This document shows, in pieces, positions 16,120 through 23,984 of a stretch of 64,000 nt of DNA. The stretch covers positions 1 through 64,000 of the forward strand of contig JASJBD010000056.1 of assembly GCA_030066665.1 (NCBI GenBank), given 5' to 3'. The number at the start of each line of letters is the position of its first letter. Position 1 is the stretch's first letter. A model generated the notes under the pieces. The model was not told the DNA's origin. It was given only the letters and a program-made list of their open reading frames with translations, and did not search any database. Source of the stretch: Gammaproteobacteria bacterium (GTDB taxonomy: Bacteria; Pseudomonadota; Gammaproteobacteria; Steroidobacterales; GCA-2729495). The translations under genes and the position numbers were made by a program.

Positions 16120-18917
16120 AACTTGTCATGCTCGTGACAAGTATCAGTCTGTGCGGCGGACTGTGGCCGTTTGGTGGCGGTGAAAAGGAATACGACGAAA
16201 AAGACACCATCGCCGATCTGAAGCCCCGGCCCATGGAAATGAAACGTCAGCCCGATGTGGCCGACGGCGCCGCCCTGGCGCGGCAGCAGTACGAGGCTTT
16301 TCTCGGCGTTTCGGATGGCTATCCCGGCATGCAGCTCGAAGCCATGCGGCGTCTCGCTGACCTGAATCTGGCTGCCGGTGAAGAGGCCGGCATGGAAGGG
16401 CTCGATGACGCGCAGTTCTATGCCGATGCCATCAAGCTCTACGAACAGTTGCTGATCGCCAACCCGGACGCGGCCGAACGCGACCTGATCCTGTATCAGC
16501 TCGCGCGGGCCCACGAGATCACCGGCGAGATCGATGCGGCGCTGGGCATTCTGGACGACCTGGTGACCAACTATCCAGCCAGCAAGTTTTACGACGAAGC
16601 GCAGTTTCGTCGCGGCGAAATCCTGTTCGTGAACAAACGTTACCGCGAGGCCGAGGCCGCTTATGCCGCGGTCATTACATTCGGGAGTGTTTCCAGCTTC
16701 TACGAGCAGTCCCTGTACAAGCACGGCTGGTCGCTGTTCAAGCAGGGCCTGCATGACGAAAGTCTCGACTCCTTCCTGGCACTGCTCGACGCGCGGCTCG
16801 ATGTCGAGGCCGGACCGGCGGCCGCGTTGGAAGCCATGTCGCGCCCGGACCGCGAGTTGGTCGACGATACCTTCCGGGTGCTGGCGATCAGCTTCTGGTA
16901 TATGGATGGCGCCGACAGCCTGGACGAGTTGCTGGCACGGCGCGCCGATCTGGCTTACCCGGACTTGTTGTACGCCGGACTCGGTGACCTGTACCTGGAC
17001 AAGGAACGCTTCCAGGACGCAGCGGAAACCTACGCGGCGTTCGTGGTCATGCGGCCGACGCACGAAGCGGCACCGGGATTGCAGAAGCGAGTCATCGAGG
17101 CGTACACACTGGGCCGCTTCCCGAGCCTGGTGCTGGAAGCGAAAGAAGACTACGTGCGCTTTTACGGATTGGACGCAGGCTTCTGGGCCGGCCGCCAACC
17201 GGCTAATTACCCGGAGGTCGTCGCGAACCTGAAAGAGAGTCTCAGCGACCTGGCGGGTTATGACCATTCGCGCGCGCAGGCGGACGATGACGTCGAAGCT
17301 TATGAGCGAGCTGCGGACTGGTACCGTCGCTACCTCGCTTACTTCCCCGAGGACCCGGACTCGGCGCAGCGCAGTTTCCTGCTGGCAGAAATCCTGAACG
17401 AACTCGGCCGCTACGGCGAGGCGACCGACCAGTACCTGGACGCGGCCTATGCGTATGGCCCGCATCCGCAGGCCGCCGAAGCTGCTTACGCCGCGATCCT
17501 GGTCGCGCGCCAGCACGAAGCGCAACTTGGACCGGAATTGCTGCCGGCCTGGCGCGCCCGCACGCTGGAAGAATCGCTGCGTTTCGCCGACAGTTTTCCG
17601 CAGCACGAGCAGGCTGGACCGGTCCGGACCAAGGTTGCGGAGGAGTTGTTCGAAGGCGGACAGCTCGCGCGCGCCGTCGAAATTGCCGGTCTGGTCGTGA
17701 CCATGCAGCCACCGGTCGCGATGGAGCTCGAGCGGACGGCCTGGACGGTCATGGCTCACGCGCAATTTGACCTGGCGAACTATGCCGAGTCAGAACAGGC
17801 GTATCTGCGGTTGCGCATGCTGCCGCTGGAGGGTGAAGCGATCGCGGCAGAGATCGACGCCCGTATTGCCGCGTCGGTTTACCGCCAGGGTGAGCAGGCG
17901 CGTGATGCGGGTGATATCGACACCGCGGTGGCCCAGTTCTTGCGCGTTGGCGCGGCCGCGCCGGGCACGGAGACCGTGCCGGTTGCAGTCTACGATGCCG
18001 CTGCCCTGCTGATCAGCGCGGGTCGATACCAGGAGGCCGTTCCGGTACTCGAGGAGTATCGCAACACCTTTCCGGGCCACGAATTCAATGACGACGTCAC
18101 CCAGAAGCTGGCTGTCGCGCGACGCGAATCCGGTCAGACGGTCGCGGCCGCGATGGAATACGAGCGTGTGGCCAGTCTTGCCAGCGTCGACAACGAGATG
18201 CATCGCGAAGCCCTGTGGGAAGCGGTGGAACTCTACGAAGCAGCGGACCGAATCGCGGATCAGCGGCGCGTATATACGGAGATCGTGCAGCGGTTCCCGG
18301 CACCGCTGTCGGAGTCCATCGAAGCGCGCCAGAAACTGGCGGACCTGGCGCGTGATGCCAACGATTACCAGGATCGACGCCGCTGGCTGGAAGATATCGT
18401 GAAGGCCGATGCGATGGCGAACGTGGAACGTTCGGAAAGAACGCGCACGCTCGCGGCCCGTGCCAGCCTCGAGCTTGCCGAACCGCTGCGAGATGCATTC
18501 ATCGTTGCGAGCCTGACCATTCCGCTGAAAGACAGTCTTAAGGTCAAGAAGAGTCGCATGGAGCTGGCACTGGCGGCCTACGGCAATGCGGCTGCGTATG
18601 GCATCGCCGAGGTCACGACTGCAGCGACCTACCAGATTGCGAACCTGTACTACCGGCTGAGCCAGGATCTGATGAATTCCGAGCGCCCGGCCGAACTGAA
18701 CGCGGAAGAACTCGAGCAGTACGACATCCTGCTGGAAGAGCAGGCCTTCCCGCTCGAGGAGCAGGCCATCGACATTTTCGCAAGCAATGCGAAGCGTGCC
18801 GCCGACGATGTCTATGACGAGTGGGTGCAGCGCAGTTTCGAACGCCTGGCCGAGCTGATGCCCGGCCGTTACGCGAAGTCAGAGAGGAGCGAAAACCTTG
18901 TTGCACTATTGGACTGA
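16116..18917 (+). CDS. Very large tetratricopeptide-repeat protein
   Basis: 933 residues starting at the ATGA overlap with the previous gene. The N-terminus has a short hydrophobic segment (about 2-17), so export is likely though the signal is weak. Repeated TPR-like units run through most of the length (for example A-L-G-I-L-D-D-L-V-T-N-Y-P, V-P-V-L-E-E-Y-R-N-T-F-P-G-H), resembling Tol-Pal/YbgF-like and Glt TPR proteins. It overlaps the next gene by 20 bases. Expected to be a periplasmic or outer-membrane-associated scaffold of the ExbB/ExbD complex. Confidence 0.82.
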   Translation: MKLVMLVTSISLCGGLWPFGGGEKEYDEKDTIADLKPRPMEMKRQPDVADGAALARQQYEAFLGVSDGYPGMQLEAMRRLADLNLAAGEEAGMEGLDDAQFYADAIKLYEQLLIANPDAAERDLILYQLARAHEITGEIDAALGILDDLVTNYPASKFYDEAQFRRGEILFVNKRYREAEAAYAAVITFGSVSSFYEQSLYKHGWSLFKQGLHDESLDSFLALLDARLDVEAGPAAALEAMSRPDRELVDDTFRVLAISFWYMDGADSLDELLARRADLAYPDLLYAGLGDLYLDKERFQDAAETYAAFVVMRPTHEAAPGLQKRVIEAYTLGRFPSLVLEAKEDYVRFYGLDAGFWAGRQPANYPEVVANLKESLSDLAGYDHSRAQADDDVEAYERAADWYRRYLAYFPEDPDSAQRSFLLAEILNELGRYGEATDQYLDAAYAYGPHPQAAEAAYAAILVARQHEAQLGPELLPAWRARTLEESLRFADSFPQHEQAGPVRTKVAEELFEGGQLARAVEIAGLVVTMQPPVAMELERTAWTVMAHAQFDLANYAESEQAYLRLRMLPLEGEAIAAEIDARIAASVYRQGEQARDAGDIDTAVAQFLRVGAAAPGTETVPVAVYDAAALLISAGRYQEAVPVLEEYRNTFPGHEFNDDVTQKLAVARRESGQTVAAAMEYERVASLASVDNEMHREALWEAVELYEAADRIADQRRVYTEIVQRFPAPLSESIEARQKLADLARDANDYQDRRRWLEDIVKADAMANVERSERTRTLAARASLELAEPLRDAFIVASLTIPLKDSLKVKKSRMELALAAYGNAAAYGIAEVTTAATYQIANLYYRLSQDLMNSERPAELNAEELEQYDILLEEQAFPLEEQAIDIFASNAKRAADDVYDEWVQRSFERLAELMPGRYAKSERSENLVALLD

Positions 18918-19542
18918 ACGCGCCTGGCCTTGCCTGGCTGCTGCACTGCTGGTCCTGACCGGGTGCGCATCCGCTCCGGAGCGCAGTGAGCAGGCGGTCG
19001 AGGTTGATGGCGATAAAGAACCGAGCTATCCGCAGGCGGCGCTGGAAAAATACGCGTACGCGCTGGGACTCATGGACGCTGGTCGGTTTGAAGAAGCCGT
19101 CGCGGCCATGCGCAAGCTCACCGAGAAATACCCGGAGTACGCCGGGCCGTACACGAATCTCGCGATTCTTGCGGCGGCGGGCGGCGATGATGACAGCGCC
19201 GCGGCATACCTCCAGCAGGCCCTCGACGTTTGCTCGAACTGTGCGCCGACGTTGAACCAGATCGGCATCATGCACCGCAAGGCCGGCCGCTTCGCTGCCG
19301 CCGAAGAAGCCTATCTCGCCGCGGTCGAAAACGATCCGTCCTATGCGCTGGCCTACTACAACCTCGGCGTGTTGTATGACCTGTACCGCCAGCAGCACGA
19401 GCTGGCGGTCGAACACTACGAGCATTATGTCGCCTTGTCCGGCGATGCCGAGCGCACCAAGCAGGTCGGCAAGTGGATTGCCGATTTGCGCCGGCGGTTG
19501 GGTGAGAGCCCGCGCACGGCCCAGGCAGGAGGCGAGCTGTGA
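18898..19542 (+). CDS. TPR lipoprotein
   Basis: 214 residues from a TTG at 18898, with GAGGAG at 18882-18887; another TTG follows at 18901. The lipobox L-V-L-T-G-C places the lipidated Cys at 23. About four TPR units occupy 45-185 (A-L-G-L-M-D-A-G-R-F-E-E-A-V-A-A-M; A-Y-Y-N-L-G-V-L-Y-D-L). It is the third TPR protein of the operon and the only clear lipoprotein among them, so a likely outer-membrane pilot or anchor. Confidence 0.82.
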   Translation: MLHYWTERAWPCLAAALLVLTGCASAPERSEQAVEVDGDKEPSYPQAALEKYAYALGLMDAGRFEEAVAAMRKLTEKYPEYAGPYTNLAILAAAGGDDDSAAAYLQQALDVCSNCAPTLNQIGIMHRKAGRFAAAEEAYLAAVENDPSYALAYYNLGVLYDLYRQQHELAVEHYEHYVALSGDAERTKQVGKWIADLRRRLGESPRTAQAGGEL

Positions 19543-19970
19543 TGCGCGTTCTCCTGATACCGCTTCTTGTAATCACTTTTTCGGCCAGCGCCACGGAGCC
19601 GGCGCCCGGGGACACGGAGGTCCCGGCCGAACCCTTTGCCGGCGCTGCGGCGGCGCCAGCTGATCCGCTGGCGGACGAGATGCCGATTCCGCTGGATCCG
19701 CTGGCCGGCGAATCCATGGTGCCGGCCGAGCCGTCGCCGCGCATCATGGCCGCCGCCAGGGACCGCCTGGAGCTGGATTCGACGTCGATTCGCGGCAACC
19801 AGGAGCTGCCGCGGGTGCTGACGATCGTGCCGTGGAAGGACCCGGCGCTGGGTGACCTGGTTGGCAAACCGGTGAATAGCCTCGTGGATGAGGCATTGGC
19901 ACCCGTGGACCGTGAAGTGTTCCGCAGACAGACGTCTTATTTCGATCAATTGTATGGGGGCGCGGAGTGA
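19542..19970 (+). CDS. Small exported Pro/Ala-rich protein
   Basis: 142 residues from ATG 19542 (TGATG junction with the previous stop). A signal peptide (about 3-18) is followed by a Pro/Ala/Glu-rich low-complexity stretch with repeated P-L-A-G/D (about 20-65) and a conserved-looking C-terminal half (R-V-L-T-I-V-P-W-K-D-P, R-E-V-F-R-R-Q-T-S-Y-F-D-Q-L-Y). No family recognised. It is the last gene before the hairpin-bearing gap upstream of exbB. Confidence 0.7.
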   Translation: MRVLLIPLLVITFSASATEPAPGDTEVPAEPFAGAAAAPADPLADEMPIPLDPLAGESMVPAEPSPRIMAAARDRLELDSTSIRGNQELPRVLTIVPWKDPALGDLVGKPVNSLVDEALAPVDREVFRRQTSYFDQLYGGAE

Positions 19971-19974
19971 CGCA

Positions 19975-20033
19975 GGTCACACGGATGTGACCGCAACGAA
20001 TCGGGCCTGACGACGGTACGACGTTACCGTCGT
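19975..20033 (+). promoter_or_regulatory. Two intercistronic hairpins upstream of the ExbB gene
   Basis: Two perfect inverted repeats lie in the 100-base gap: GGTCACA-CGGA-TGTGACC (19975-19992) and a 9-bp stem ACGACGGTA...TACCGTCGT (20010-20033, loop CGACGT). No U-run follows, so they are unlikely to be full terminators. They could set the relative abundance of TPR and motor mRNAs, or be a protein site. A strong AGAGGAGGAG ribosome site follows, before the ATG at 20071. Confidence 0.5.
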
Positions 20034-20070
20034 TGGCCATGTCGAGTGATCTCAGAGGAGGAGAGCAGTC

Positions 20071-20733
20071 ATGGATTTCTATTCCGGAATCGTTAACTTT
20101 TTCCAGAACGGCGGGGTCTTCATGTACCCGATTGTCGTCGTGCTGGCGCTGGGAATGGCGATTGCCGTTGAGCGCTGGATCTACCTGAACAAGACCAGCA
20201 TCAGCAACAAGATCGTCTGGAACAAGGTCACGCCTTTCATAAAGGCTGGCAAGTTCCAGGAAGCCGTCAACGTAACGCAGAAGTCGAAGGCAGCGATCGC
20301 CACGATCCTGACTTACGGCCTGCATCGCATCAAATCGGCCGCGCGGCGTGTCGACATCGAAGCGGCCATGGAGGAGAGCCTGATGGAAGTCGTGCCGCGA
20401 CTCGAAAAGCGCACGCACTATCTGGCGACCTTCGCCAATGTGGCGACGCTGCTCGGCCTGCTGGGCACCATTATCGGCCTGATTCGCGCCTTTACCGCGG
20501 TGGCGGCCGCGAACCCGGCAGAGAAGGCCGACATGCTGTCCGCCAGTATCTCGGTCGCGATGAACACGACCGCTTTTGGCCTGATGGTCGCGATTCCGCT
20601 CCTGCTGGTGCACACGCTGCTGCAGAGCAAGACCACCGAAATCGTCGACAGCCTGGAAATGGCGTCGGTGAAATTTCTGAACACGATTGATGAGCGGCGC
20701 CACGAGGCGCAGGCGGCCCAGGCGGCATCATGA
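20071..20733 (+). CDS. MotA/TolQ/ExbB-family proton-channel protein
   Basis: 220 residues with three membrane segments (about 14-34, 113-134 and 155-178). The TolQ/ExbB hallmark L-A-T-F-A-N-V-A-T-L-L-G-L-L-G-T-I-I-G-L precedes an A-F-G-L-M-V-A-I-P segment. In this family the protein forms a pentameric proton channel with ExbD/TolR and converts proton motive force into envelope work. It overlaps the first ExbD gene by 4 bases. Of the AglR/TolQ type rather than a classical siderophore ExbB, by neighbourhood. Confidence 0.93.
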   Translation: MDFYSGIVNFFQNGGVFMYPIVVVLALGMAIAVERWIYLNKTSISNKIVWNKVTPFIKAGKFQEAVNVTQKSKAAIATILTYGLHRIKSAARRVDIEAAMEESLMEVVPRLEKRTHYLATFANVATLLGLLGTIIGLIRAFTAVAAANPAEKADMLSASISVAMNTTAFGLMVAIPLLLVHTLLQSKTTEIVDSLEMASVKFLNTIDERRHEAQAAQAAS

Positions 20734-21251
20734 GCAAATTCCGCAGCAGGCATCGCCGCCGCGACCCGGCGGATCTGGACATCACAGCGTTCATGAACCT
20801 GATGGTGATCCTGGTGCCGTTCCTGTTGATCACAGCCGTGTTCTCCCGCCTGGCGATTCTGGAGCTGAACCTGCCCTCCTCCGGGGATCAGCCCAATGAC
20901 ATGCCGGAGACCATGCAGCTGGAAGTCATCGTGCGCGCCGACCGTCTTGAGGTCGGCGAGCGGAACGGCGGCCTGCTGACGCGCCTGCCGAAGCAGGACG
21001 AAGCTCACGACTATGCCGGCTTGACCGAGTACCTGAAAAAGGTGAAAGCCACGTTCCCGGACAAGCTGGACGCCGCCATCCTGCTCGAGCCCGACGTACC
21101 CTATGACGTGTTGGTGCAGGTCATGGATGCGGTACGCCTGTTCGAAGAGGTCGAGCTGGACGAACACGGCCAGCCGGTGAGTGAGCCCATCAAGGCGGAA
21201 TTGTTTCCGGAGATTTCCATCGGCGACGCGCCGGTGTTGAAACGGAGCTGA
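20730..21251 (+). CDS. ExbD/TolR-family protein with Asn at the usual Asp position
   Basis: 173 residues: short basic cytoplasmic tail, one membrane helix (about 19-40, I-T-A-F-M-N-L-M-V-I-L-V-P-F) and a periplasmic ExbD domain. In ExbD/TolR the helix carries an essential Asp in the P-L-V/I-D-V-M-L context. Here the aligned residue is Asn23, so this subunit alone may not carry the proton path. It is paired with a second ExbD with the Asp intact, encoded 3 bases downstream. Confidence 0.9.
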   Translation: MSKFRSRHRRRDPADLDITAFMNLMVILVPFLLITAVFSRLAILELNLPSSGDQPNDMPETMQLEVIVRADRLEVGERNGGLLTRLPKQDEAHDYAGLTEYLKKVKATFPDKLDAAILLEPDVPYDVLVQVMDAVRLFEEVELDEHGQPVSEPIKAELFPEISIGDAPVLKRS

Positions 21252-21254
21252 ACC

Positions 21255-21794
21255 ATGCAGATGTCCAAACGCGCCAAGCGGATGGAGAAACGCAACCTGC
21301 GGGGCAAGCGCGGTGTTGCGCTGAACCTCGTGTCCCTGATGGATATCTTTACGATCCTCGTGTTCTTCCTGCTGGTGAACTCGTCGGACGTGGAAGTTCT
21401 GCCAAATGCGAAGGACGTGCAGCTGCCGGAATCCGTCGCCGAACAGAAAGCGCGTGAGAACGTCGTGGTGCTGGTAACCGGCGAGCAGATCCTGGTGCAG
21501 GGCACACCTGTCGCCAACGTCGATCAGGTCATGCGAGGCAAGAGCATCGTGATTCCAGCGCTGGAGAGTGCGCTGCGTCAGCAGACCGATCGCGTCTTGC
21601 GGAAGGCGTCGATGGCCGAGGTCATCGATCGCGAGGTTACGATCATGGGCGACCGGGAACTGCCTTACCGTTTGCTCAAACGAGTAATGGCGACCTGCAC
21701 CGCCGCGGATTACGGGCGGATATCGCTGGCCGTACTGCAACGCGCACCGTCGCGTCAGGCCGCCGTGAACAACCGCGCAGAGCCGAAGGGGTAA
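21255..21794 (+). CDS. ExbD/TolR-family protein with intact membrane Asp
   Basis: 179 residues: basic N-terminus (about 1-20), membrane helix L-V-S-L-M-D-I-F-T-I-L-V-F-F-L-L with the catalytic-type Asp30, and a periplasmic domain ending in C-T-A-A-D-Y-G-R-I-S-L-A. GGAGC precedes the ATG. The two ExbD proteins with one ExbB match the AglR-AglQ-AglS arrangement of myxobacterial motility motors, but also uncharacterised gammaproteobacterial Exb clusters. Confidence 0.92.
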   Translation: MQMSKRAKRMEKRNLRGKRGVALNLVSLMDIFTILVFFLLVNSSDVEVLPNAKDVQLPESVAEQKARENVVVLVTGEQILVQGTPVANVDQVMRGKSIVIPALESALRQQTDRVLRKASMAEVIDREVTIMGDRELPYRLLKRVMATCTAADYGRISLAVLQRAPSRQAAVNNRAEPKG

Positions 21795-21801
21795 GACACC
21801 A

Positions 21802-22749
21802 GTGATTGCTTTCTATCGGGTTTACGCGCTGCCCTGGGAACTGGGCCTGGAGCAGGACGATGATTTTCGCGAGCTGCTCAAGCGCGTCGTCATCGGGGTC
21901 TTCGTCCTCGCGGTGGTGTTCTCCTTTCTGCCGGTGCCGGAGATTGACCGCGCCGAGATCGAGGAAGTCCCACCACGCTTTGCCAAGCTTCTGCTGGACA
22001 AGCCCAAGCCGCCACCGCCCCCGCCGGTGGTGAAAAAGGAGCCTGAAAAGCCGAAGCCGGAGCCGGACAAACCCAAGCCCGTCGAGAAAAAGGTCGTCGA
22101 GGTCAAGCCGGATCCGAAGCCCAAGATCGACAAGACCGAGCAGGCCCGTAAGAAGGCCGCCATGGCGGGACTGCTGCCCTTTGCCGATGAGCTGGCCGAC
22201 CTGCGTGATAACGAGGCGGTCGCCAGTGTTGCCAACAAGCGCAACCTGGCGGGCGCGGCCGGTGCTGCGGCGCGTTCCGAACGTTCGATGATTACGTCGT
22301 CTGCCGGCCGTGCCAGCAGTGGGATCAACACCGCCAGCATGAGTCGTGACACTGGCGGCGCGGGCCTGGTTGGCCGGGACACGACGACGGTGTCCAGCAC
22401 GGTCGCCGGTTTGGACGCCCAGCGGCCCGAGGCGGAGCGCTCCGGCGATCCGGACCGACCGGCGCGCAGCCGTGAAGAAATCGAGATGGTTTTCGACAAG
22501 AACAAGGGTGCGATTTACGCCTTGTACAATCGGGCTTTGCGTCGCGACCCGAGTTTGCAGGGCAAACTCGTACTGCGCCTGACCATCGAGCCATCGGGTG
22601 CGGTGTCAATGTGCGAAGTGGTCTCCAGCGAGCTGGAAGATGACGAACTGCAGCGCAAGCTCGTGCAGCGCGTGAAGCTGTTCCGCTTCGTCGACAAGGA
22701 TGTCGCACCGGTTACGACAACCAAGCCGATAGACTTCTTCCCGGCCTGA
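21802..22749 (+). CDS. TonB-like AgmX/PglI C-terminal domain protein
   Basis: 315 residues from GTG 21802. One membrane helix (about 29-44) is followed by a Pro/Lys/Glu-rich periplasm-spanning region (about 66-118, P-K-P-P-P-P-P-P and K-P-E-P-D-K-P-K-P). A linker and a C-terminal TonB/AgmX-like domain (about 215-315, A-I-Y-A-L-Y-N-R-A-L-R-R-D-P, L-R-L-T-I-E-P-S-G-A-V) complete it. It has TonB architecture and should transmit the ExbB/ExbD movement to the cell surface. Last gene of the riboswitch operon. Confidence 0.9.
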   Translation: MIAFYRVYALPWELGLEQDDDFRELLKRVVIGVFVLAVVFSFLPVPEIDRAEIEEVPPRFAKLLLDKPKPPPPPPVVKKEPEKPKPEPDKPKPVEKKVVEVKPDPKPKIDKTEQARKKAAMAGLLPFADELADLRDNEAVASVANKRNLAGAAGAAARSERSMITSSAGRASSGINTASMSRDTGGAGLVGRDTTTVSSTVAGLDAQRPEAERSGDPDRPARSREEIEMVFDKNKGAIYALYNRALRRDPSLQGKLVLRLTIEPSGAVSMCEVVSSELEDDELQRKLVQRVKLFRFVDKDVAPVTTTKPIDFFPA

Positions 22750-22761
22750 CGACGGTCAAGT

Positions 22762-22921
22762 GTGCCGGGAAACGGCTCGCAGCGGATTATGCCGCTCACT
22801 TAATCTCGCTGCGCCATCCCTGGCGCCGCTCGAATCGTTTCGGCCTCGCTTGTGCTGTCCCTGCACCGCTCGACCTCTACGACGCTCGCGGTCAAATCCG
22901 CTGCGAGCCGTTTCCCGGCAC
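22762..22921. repeat. 160-bp element with perfect 27-bp terminal inverted repeats
   Basis: The 27 bases at 22762-22788 are exactly complementary in reverse to 22895-22921 (arms begin GTGCCGGGAAACGGC). The 106 bases between contain two more hairpins: GCGCCA-TCCC-TGGCGC (22811-22826) and GTGC-TGTCCCT-GCAC (22852-22866). No coding frame of note is inside and no U-run follows. The structure resembles a MITE-like or structured RNA element. It lies 12 bases after the last gene of the ExbB/ExbD operon, so it may also protect or end that mRNA. Confidence 0.75.
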
Positions 22922-22969
22922 GACAGACTTGATTAATCGGTGGCCGGTTGTTCAGCGGCCGACCTGGCG

Positions 22970-23043
22970 GGCCGCGGTGGCGAGAACTCGCCGCAGCGAC
23001 TTACCAAACTAGGAGCAAGGCGAATTATCGCCGGCGCGGCCCG
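22970..23043. repeat. 73-bp structured intergenic repeat, copy 2
   Basis: About 90% identical to 11101-11173. The outer arms GGGCCGCG...CGCGGCCC and both inner GGCGA/TCGCC stems (22979-22992 and 23019-23032) are kept. The second loop changes from ATTG to ATTA and one base is inserted in the single-stranded middle, so the differences fall mostly outside the stems. It lies between the convergent TonB-like and radical SAM genes, 48 bases from the 27-bp inverted repeat element. Together the two elements fill most of the 323-base gap 22750-23072. Confidence 0.8.
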
Positions 23044-23072
23044 CACGAACGTGTAGAAAACCGGCCTGCCGA

Positions 23073-23984
23073 TCAGAGTTCGCTGCAGGACGAACCGAAC
23101 CTGAAGCACGAATAGCAACGGTGATGGGCGAGCATGATACGCGCCCGCATCGCGTGAGTGAGGTTACTGCCGAGATCGTAGGTCGGGTCGTCATCCACCA
23201 GCGTGCAGGCGTAGACCCGCATGCGGCCGCCCACCTTGATGACCATCTTGCTGAACGCGCACATGAATGCGCGCCGCGTTTGCTCGGTCTGGTAACGCGT
23301 CATGCAGTCCTCGGTGACGTCCGGCACCTCGCGCGTCGCGCCCGGCACATCGAAATCGGGAAAAGCCACAATGCGAATGTCATCCGGCAAGCCGCTGTCC
23401 CGGAGTATTCCCTGAAACTCTGCATCGACCGCGTCGCTGTCTTCGTCGGGCTCCATCTGCCGCGCCAGCGACACGTGAAATCCCATGTCATGCAGTTCGC
23501 GCATCCCTTGCAGGGCCTTGTCGAAATTACCGGCGCCTCGACCAGCGTCGTGGCGCTGGCGATCGGGCCAATCAATACTGATGCGGAAGGAGATGGGATA
23601 CGCCGTCTCCGTCAATCGCCTGATCTGGTGCAACCGTTTGAGCACCGGGTCCGTGCCGTTGGTCAATACGAGGCACGGTCGACGGCTCGCAGCGTACCCG
23701 AGGATATTGACAAAGTCCTTGACGATAAACGGCTCGCCACCGGTAAATGAAAATTGCTGGACGCCGAGCGACACGGCCTCATCCATGAACGGCCGGGCAT
23801 CTTTCAGCGTGATGCGCTGCAGGCGATTATCGCCGGGCTTGGAACCCTCCAGGCAGAACGGGCAGTCGAGATTGCAGGCCGTACCGGTGTGGAACCACAG
23901 CTCATCGAGCGCATGCGGCTGGATATAGCCGCGCGGCTGGCCATCGGCGGCCACGAAAAAGTCTCGCTGAGTTCTGGTCAACAT
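23073..23984 (-). CDS. Radical SAM protein of an arsenosugar-type cluster
   Basis: 303 residues. The SAM-cluster motif C-x3-C-x2-C is at Cys37, Cys41 and Cys44 (C-N-L-D-C-P-F-C), followed by T-G-G-E-P-F at 81-86. The C-terminus has C290-x2-C293-x6-C300 (C-Y-S-C-F-R-F-G-S-S-C) plus further cysteines around 240-260, suggesting an auxiliary Fe-S cluster. It overlaps the TIGR04283-type glycosyltransferase gene by 7 bases. In characterised arsenosugar clusters the radical SAM enzyme ArsS adds a 5'-deoxyadenosyl group to dimethylarsenite. This protein shares the context but not an obvious ArsS N-terminus, so the reaction is uncertain. Confidence 0.8.
   Translation of the reverse strand: MLTRTQRDFFVAADGQPRGYIQPHALDELWFHTGTACNLDCPFCLEGSKPGDNRLQRITLKDARPFMDEAVSLGVQQFSFTGGEPFIVKDFVNILGYAASRRPCLVLTNGTDPVLKRLHQIRRLTETAYPISFRISIDWPDRQRHDAGRGAGNFDKALQGMRELHDMGFHVSLARQMEPDEDSDAVDAEFQGILRDSGLPDDIRIVAFPDFDVPGATREVPDVTEDCMTRYQTEQTRRAFMCAFSKMVIKVGGRMRVYACTLVDDDPTYDLGSNLTHAMRARIMLAHHRCYSCFRFGSSCSEL

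Noticed and set aside
16071-17765. 564-codon minus-strand frame opposite the 933-residue TPR gene
   Set aside because: No family features and composition of an antisense shadow; the plus-strand frame has TPR periodicity and overlaps its operon neighbours in the normal way.
20418-21740. 440-codon minus-strand frame across ExbB and both ExbD genes
   Set aside because: It covers three independent, well-recognised plus-strand genes and has no motifs of its own.
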